Below are positions 22,390 to 22,902 of a stretch of DNA of 22,902 nucleotides, piece by piece; within the stretch, counting starts at the first letter, position 1, and every line of letters begins with the position of its first letter. The notes under the pieces were generated by a model. It ran no database searches, was not told where the DNA came from, and saw only the letters and a program-made list of their open reading frames with translations. Source of the stretch: Dehalococcoidia bacterium (GTDB taxonomy: Bacteria > Chloroflexota > Dehalococcoidia > GIF9 > AB-539-J10); NCBI GenBank assembly GCA_030606765.1, contig JAUWFX010000011.1:1-22902 (forward strand), read 5' to 3'. Made by a program: the position numbers and the translations under genes.

Positions 22390-22902
22390 TCAAAAAACTA
22401 GGAATTCCTTTTGGGTAGAAAAAATCTCGCGCAATACATCACATATCTCACCCAAGGTGGCGTAAGCTTCCACACATTCAAGAAAGGCGGGCATGGTATT
22501 ATCCTTGCTTCGGGCAACATCTTCCAATCGCTTAAGCGTCTTGTGGACATTGCTGTTGTCCCTGTCTTTCCTAACCTGGGCAGTCCTCTCCCTCTGTCTT
22601 TTTTCCACTTCGGGCTTGACTCGCAGCAGCCCCACTATTTTAGGATAGGGAGAGATGAATTTGTTTACCCCTACCACGGTACGTTTACTGCTTTCTATTT
22701 CTTTCTGGTAGCGGTAAGAGGAGTCCTGAATTTCCCTCTGCTGATATCCTTGCTCTATGGCAGCTACGGCACCACCAAGGCTATCAATTTTGGCGATATA
22801 CTCCCCGGCTTCCTTTTCCAGGCTGTCGGTTAGATGTTCTATATAATAAGAGCCACCAAGGGGATCAACAACATCAGCAATGCCATTTTCATAAGCTAGT
22901 AT
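22390..22902 (-). CDS. Methylmalonyl-CoA mutase catalytic subunit, C-terminal end
   Basis: Partial gene entering from the right edge; 170 codons plus stop are visible, in frame from base 22902. The sequence reads ILAYENGIADVVDPLGGSYY, then EQGYQQREIQDSSYRYQKEI, then VVGVNKFISPYPKIVGLLRV. This is the end of the TIM-barrel large subunit, with the conserved DPLGGSYY and GVN regions. It ends without a B12 domain, which is supplied by the separate gene at 21517. Acyl-CoA mutases with other substrates (for example isobutyryl-CoA) share these regions, but the adjoining epimerase favours methylmalonyl-CoA. Confidence 0.92.
   Translation of the reverse strand: MLAYENGIADVVDPLGGSYYIEHLTDSLEKEAGEYIAKIDSLGGAVAAIEQGYQQREIQDSSYRYQKEIESSKRTVVGVNKFISPYPKIVGLLRVKPEVEKRQRERTAQVRKDRDNSNVHKTLKRLEDVARSKDNTMPAFLECVEAYATLGEICDVLREIFSTQKEFLVF

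Overview
The window looks like a chromosomal segment of an uncultured anaerobic bacterium, most likely a Chloroflexota member of the Dehalococcoidia type. This rests on gene content: Liv-type transporters with acyl-CoA ligase, a split methylmalonyl-CoA mutase, archaeal-type homocysteine synthesis and an arsR-arsM-arsP set. It also rests on intergenic regions packed with short palindromic repeats. The assignment is inference; there is no rRNA or other marker here.

Layout. (1) 1-581 (-): N-terminal part of a thiolase, cut by the window edge. (2) 1198-4427 (+): acyl-CoA ligase, LivG-like and LivF-like ATPases in one tight operon. (3) 4885-9156 (-): the rest of a branched-chain-amino-acid-type (HAAT) transporter, namely lipoprotein binding protein, LivH and LivM, converging on the first operon. 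LivHM has its own likely promoter, and a strong hairpin follows the binding-protein gene. (4) 10071-11012 (-): quinolinate synthase NadA, behind a decayed MOSC-domain gene. (5) 11250-13365 (-): an arsenic operon, arsR - arsM - permease with an inserted YHS metal domain, behind a promoter overlapped by a 22-bp palindrome. (6) 13516-15095 (-): iron-sulfur cluster genes nifS/iscS and iscU/nifU. (7) 15441-17009 (+): a second, orphan Liv-type binding protein with its own terminator. (8) 17317-21508 (+): Thi4-type thiazole synthase, DUF39 homocysteine synthesis protein, NIL/4Fe-4S partner, UPF0280 protein and dihydroorotate dehydrogenase. (9) 21517-22902 (-): methylmalonyl-CoA mutase catalytic subunit (C-terminal end only), epimerase and cobalamin-binding subunit.

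How the genes fit together. The ligase plus Liv transporter suggests uptake of a carboxylic acid and its activation to a CoA ester. Thiolase and the methylmalonyl-CoA genes fit acyl-CoA breakdown and propionyl-CoA handling. Thi4, the homocysteine trio and NifS/IscU are all sulfur-transfer systems and suggest a sulfide-rich anoxic habitat. The arsenic operon suggests that ArsM methylates arsenite and an ArsP-like permease exports the product.

The most interesting non-coding signal is a leader shared by the two binding-protein genes. Over its last 75 bases I count 67 identities, although the two proteins have diverged strongly. It contains several small hairpins, some with paired changes between copies. 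It may be a cis-regulatory RNA, although one part resembles a dispersed repeat. Gene-free stretches are otherwise dominated by palindromic repeat families beginning TGTAGTGGCGGG or built on GTCATTGCGAG-type motifs. I see no tRNA, rRNA, CRISPR array, insertion sequence or phage gene.
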